Below are positions 41,041-43,646 of a stretch of DNA of 43,646 bases, one piece after another. Made by a program: the position numbers and the translations under genes. The stretch comes from DATLYB01 sp964502525 (lineage in GTDB: Bacteria > Bacteroidota > Bacteroidia > Chitinophagales > CAIOSU01). Below the pieces are notes generated by a model, which was not told where the DNA came from, made no database searches, and worked only from the letters and a program-made list of their open reading frames with translations. How positions within the stretch are numbered: the first letter of the stretch is position 1; each line of letters opens with the position of its first letter. The stretch lies in NCBI GenBank assembly GCA_964502525.1, contig CAZCXH010000021.1:1-43646 (forward strand). The letters run 5' to 3'.

Positions 41041-41048
41041 TATCTTTG
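41041..41048 (+). promoter_or_regulatory. -7 promoter element of fni
   Basis: TATCTTTG matches TAnnTTTG and lies 11 nt before the ATG at 41060. It falls inside the longer open frame that begins at 40913, supporting the shorter start. Confidence 0.6.
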
Positions 41049-41059
41049 ACCTGTCGGTA

Positions 41060-42076
41060 ATGAAGAAAAGCAAAAGCACAACATCCTCCCGAAAGAAAGA
41101 CCACATCGCGCTGGCTTTCAAGTCGCAAAAAGATATTGCCGCGGACAATCGCTTTTATTACGAGCCGTTGCTTTCCGCGCATCCTACACCGCTGAAGCCT
41201 ATTGATTTTCTCGGAAAAAGACTGAAAGCCCCTCTCTGGATTTCAAGCATGACGGGGGGAACGGAGCTTGCCTACAAAATCAATCACAATCTTGCCCGCG
41301 CCTGCAGAGAGTTTGGATTGGGAATGGGACTTGGCTCGTGCAGGATTTTATTGGAAGATAACTCCCGCTTCAAAGACTTTAACCTGCGTCCGGTTATCGG
41401 TGATGAGCAGCCGCTTTTTGCCAATCTCGGCATCGCACAGGTGGAGCAGGAACTGTCGAATAAAAGCGTGAAGCGTGTGGAAGAGTTGGTGAAACGCCTG
41501 GATGCTGACGGATTAATCATTCACGTCAATCCATTACAAGAATGGCTGCAGCCGGAAGGCGACAAAATCGGGAGCCCGCCAATCGAAACGATCAAAGTTT
41601 TTCTTGATAAGGTAAAGTTCAAAGTGATGGTGAAGGAAGTGGGGCAGGGAATGGGACCTGAAAGCCTGAAGGCATTGTTCCGGCTGCCGCTTGCCGCGGT
41701 TGATTTCGCTGCGCATGGCGGCACCAACTTCTCCAAAGTGGAATTGCTGCGAAGCAATAAAAACCATCAGGAGCTATATGAGAACGTGGCTGATGCCGGG
41801 CACAGCGCAAATGAGATGGTGGATTTTACAAACCGGATATTGCAGGAACTGGGTGAGAAGGCGCTTTGCCGGCAGGTGATAATTTCGGGTGGAGTGAAAT
41901 CCTTCCTTGACGGATATTATCTTACTTCAAAGCTGCAATGCAGCAGCATTTACGGACAAGGCTCTGCCATGCTCGAACGGGCTAAGGATTCCTACGGGCA
42001 GCTTCATTCATATATAGAAGGGCAGATAAGAGGGTTGGAATTGGCGAATGCTTACCTGAGGGTGCGTTTGGCGTAA
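41060..42076 (+). CDS. fni: Type 2 isopentenyl-diphosphate delta-isomerase
   Basis: This FMN-dependent enzyme interconverts isopentenyl and dimethylallyl diphosphate in isoprenoid synthesis. The 338-residue TIM-barrel protein has the family opening RKKDHIALAFKSQ, the FMN region LWISSMTGGTELAYKIN, GLGMGLGSCR, and the VKEVGQGMGPESLKAL and IISGGVKSFLDGYY segments. The start is the ATG at 41060: homologues begin with the same KDH region and a promoter lies immediately upstream. The open frame continues to 40913 only through a repeat. It is a single gene; downstream 42077-42271 shows nothing recognisable. Confidence 0.94.
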   Translation: MKKSKSTTSSRKKDHIALAFKSQKDIAADNRFYYEPLLSAHPTPLKPIDFLGKRLKAPLWISSMTGGTELAYKINHNLARACREFGLGMGLGSCRILLEDNSRFKDFNLRPVIGDEQPLFANLGIAQVEQELSNKSVKRVEELVKRLDADGLIIHVNPLQEWLQPEGDKIGSPPIETIKVFLDKVKFKVMVKEVGQGMGPESLKALFRLPLAAVDFAAHGGTNFSKVELLRSNKNHQELYENVADAGHSANEMVDFTNRILQELGEKALCRQVIISGGVKSFLDGYYLTSKLQCSSIYGQGSAMLERAKDSYGQLHSYIEGQIRGLELANAYLRVRLA

Positions 42077-42271
42077 ATGGATGTTTAAGTATCAAAATGC
42101 TAAAACCATTCATCTCATTTGTACTCTGGATTTCTATTTATTTCAGTTTATCACAGTCAGCATCGCACGATATTTCATGCTTATTGATAACAGCGCAGAA
42201 ATTTTTTGTTTGACGGACATTGGTTTCGCTTTTGTCAGTAAAATAAAGAACAATCTTCTATAATACAATAT

Positions 42272-43646
42272 TTATACCACTCCAATCCCCCTCATAAAAT
42301 CCACCGTTACCTGGATGTCGTCATACAGGTAGCGGTCTTTGTCGTGGAAGGGGACAATCTTGCGGTACTGTGATTTTATTTTTTCAATGAGCGGTGAGCT
42401 TTTCAGCGGCTTGCGCAAATCAAGAGCCTGCATCGCAGTGAGAAATTCGATTGCGAGAACTTTCTCGATGTTGTAAACAATCTTGTAGCATTTCACTGCA
42501 GCATTCGCTCCCATGCTCACGTGGTCTTCTTGACCGTCAGAAGAAGTAATTGTATCAACGGATGCAGGAGTTGCAAGCTGCTTATTCATGCTGACGATTG
42601 CTGCAGCCGTATATTGCGGAATCATCAATCCGGAATTCAAACCCGAATTTTCAATGAGAAACGGAGGCAATTCTCGTTTGCCGGAAATGAGTTGAAATGT
42701 TCTTCGCTCTGAAATGCTTGCAAGCTCTGACATTCCCATGCCGAGATAATCAATTGCCAGAGCGAGCGGCTCGCCATGGAAATTTCCTCCGGAAAGAATT
42801 TTATCCTCTTCTGGAAAAATGAGCGGATTGTCGGTAACGGAATTAATTTCCGTTTCAAACACCTGCTCGACATGCGCAATCACTCCACGCACTGCGCCAT
42901 GCACCTGCGGCACACATCGGAAGGAGTATGGGTCCTGAATATTGTTCTTCGGCTGCCTTGTAATCGCGCTTCCTTTCAAAAACTCCAGCACATTTTTCGC
43001 AGATTCAATTTGCCCCTTATGTGGACGCACTTTCTGAATCGCTTCATGAAACGGTTCGCTCTGGCAGTTATAGGCATCCAATGAAATTGCGGCAGTCAAA
43101 TCCGCCAGCTTCACCACGCGTTTCGATTCAAGGATGGACCAGCATCCCCACGCGCTCATGAATTGTGTGCCGTTAATCAGCGCCAGACCCTCTTTCGCTT
43201 TCAACCTGAGCGGTTGCACTTTTGCTTTTTTGAGCGCATCCCCGGACCTCATCGCTTCACCTTTGTAGCGCACGCTTCCCATTCCAATCAGCGGCAACGA
43301 AAGATGCGCGAGCGGAGCTAAATCTCCCGAAGCGCCCAATGAGCCGGTATCCCACACCACCGGATAAATTTCATGATTAAAAAGTTCAATGAGTTTCTCC
43401 ACCACTTCCGGTCGCACGCCTGAATTGCCGAGTGCGAGTCCTTTCATTTTCAGAATGAGCATGATTTTCACCACTTCGGGGAGCACTTCCGTTCCCATGC
43501 CGCAGGCGTGCGAGAGCAGCAGGTTTTCCTGCAACAGCTCCAATTGATTATCGGGGATTGCAACATCGCACAACGAGCCGAAGCCCGTGTTGATGCCGTA
43601 GTAACGCTTGCCGGGCTCCTCGATTTTTTTTTCGAGATAATCGCGG
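42272..43646 (-). CDS. hutH: Histidine ammonia-lyase family protein, N-terminus outside the window
   Basis: An aromatic amino acid lyase with the MIO cofactor that removes ammonia from histidine (or, in some relatives, tyrosine or phenylalanine). The MIO triad Ala-Ser-Gly is visible in TGSLGASGDLAPLAHLS. At the edge the frame reads YYGINTGFGSLCDVA, the family N-terminal signature. Other matches are INGTQFMSAWG, DPYSFRCVPQVHGA and QEDHVSMGANAA. About 458 residues are visible, so roughly 40 are missing; the frame stays open to base 43646. It is called HutH from overall pattern, though flexirubin or aryl-polyene clusters also hold such lyases. No hut neighbours are seen. Confidence 0.85.
   Translation of the reverse strand, partial: RDYLEKKIEEPGKRYYGINTGFGSLCDVAIPDNQLELLQENLLLSHACGMGTEVLPEVVKIMLILKMKGLALGNSGVRPEVVEKLIELFNHEIYPVVWDTGSLGASGDLAPLAHLSLPLIGMGSVRYKGEAMRSGDALKKAKVQPLRLKAKEGLALINGTQFMSAWGCWSILESKRVVKLADLTAAISLDAYNCQSEPFHEAIQKVRPHKGQIESAKNVLEFLKGSAITRQPKNNIQDPYSFRCVPQVHGAVRGVIAHVEQVFETEINSVTDNPLIFPEEDKILSGGNFHGEPLALAIDYLGMGMSELASISERRTFQLISGKRELPPFLIENSGLNSGLMIPQYTAAAIVSMNKQLATPASVDTITSSDGQEDHVSMGANAAVKCYKIVYNIEKVLAIEFLTAMQALDLRKPLKSSPLIEKIKSQYRKIVPFHDKDRYLYDDIQVTVDFMRGIGVV

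Noticed and set aside
40913..41059. 49-residue N-terminal extension of fni
   Set aside because: It lies in a repeat and the fni promoter element; homologues begin at the downstream ATG.
42081..42263. 60-codon open frame between fni and hutH
   Set aside because: No recognisable motif; composition like non-coding AT-rich spacer.
1..43646. CRISPR array, tRNA, rRNA or insertion sequence
   Set aside because: No regularly spaced direct repeats, tRNA-like cloverleaf, rRNA segment or transposase was recognised; the hairpin repeats are scattered single copies.

Overview
The window is chromosomal DNA from a member of the Bacteroidota, probably an environmental, uncultured-type lineage near the Chitinophagales/Sphingobacteriia (inference). 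The evidence is a lineage-specific gene set: SprA, GldA/GldF/GldG, a PorE-like OmpA protein beside a PorP/SprF protein, and two secreted proteins with C-terminal type IX secretion (T9SS) sorting domains. Supporting signs are the ruvA-sprA-gcvH order, recurring TAnnTTTG-type -7 promoter elements 11-28 nt before start codons, and many TTG/GTG starts without obvious Shine-Dalgarno sites.

Layout. 1-1.5 kb: 3' end of scpB converging on an rsbW-like/ybeY pair. 1.7-3.5 kb: an APC amino-acid permease. 3.5-5.1 kb: a two-gene type II restriction-modification system with overlapping genes. 5.3-7.3 kb: deoC and a T9SS-exported esterase, divergent from gcvT. 8.5-9.0 kb: a VapBC toxin-antitoxin pair whose 55-residue antitoxin is easy to miss. 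9.1-13.5 kb: gldA-gldF-gldG plus a DUF4340-like membrane protein. 13.6-14.3 kb: an outer-membrane barrel protein behind two tandem CRP/FNR-type boxes, then a terminator. 14.6-15.7 kb: dnaN. 15.7-17.8 kb: a beta-CASP metallo-beta-lactamase nuclease with an uncharacterised PD-(D/E)XK-like protein. 18.1-19.9 kb: a PKD-domain T9SS cargo. 20.0-20.8 kb: a PhyH-family dioxygenase. 21.2-30.2 kb: ruvA, the giant sprA, a small lipoprotein and gcvH. 30.7-34.4 kb: an MltD-like transglycosylase abutting convergent recG. 34.5-37.5 kb: HU, a TPR protein, a 31-residue AURKAIP1/COX24-type basic protein and RNase G, all on the minus strand. 37.5-40.8 kb: porP/sprF-like and porE-like genes. 41.1-42.1 kb: type 2 IPP isomerase. 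42.3 kb to the end: histidine ammonia-lyase, cut by the window edge.

Several genes point to one envelope system. SprA forms the T9SS outer-membrane pore, PorP/SprF and PorE link to peptidoglycan and the outer membrane, GldAFG serves gliding, and the esterase and the PKD protein are likely cargos. The accessory modules (restriction-modification, VapBC, beta-CASP/PD-(D/E)XK pair) sit between conserved housekeeping genes and look more AT-rich by eye than their surroundings.

The most unusual non-coding feature is a dense population of hairpin-forming repeats of several unrelated families. One GTTTACGG family has three intergenic copies. Two repeat-like stretches lie in coding sequence: one appears to add about 16 codons to ybeY, and one supplies the end of gldA. 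No tRNA, rRNA, insertion sequence or CRISPR array was recognised.
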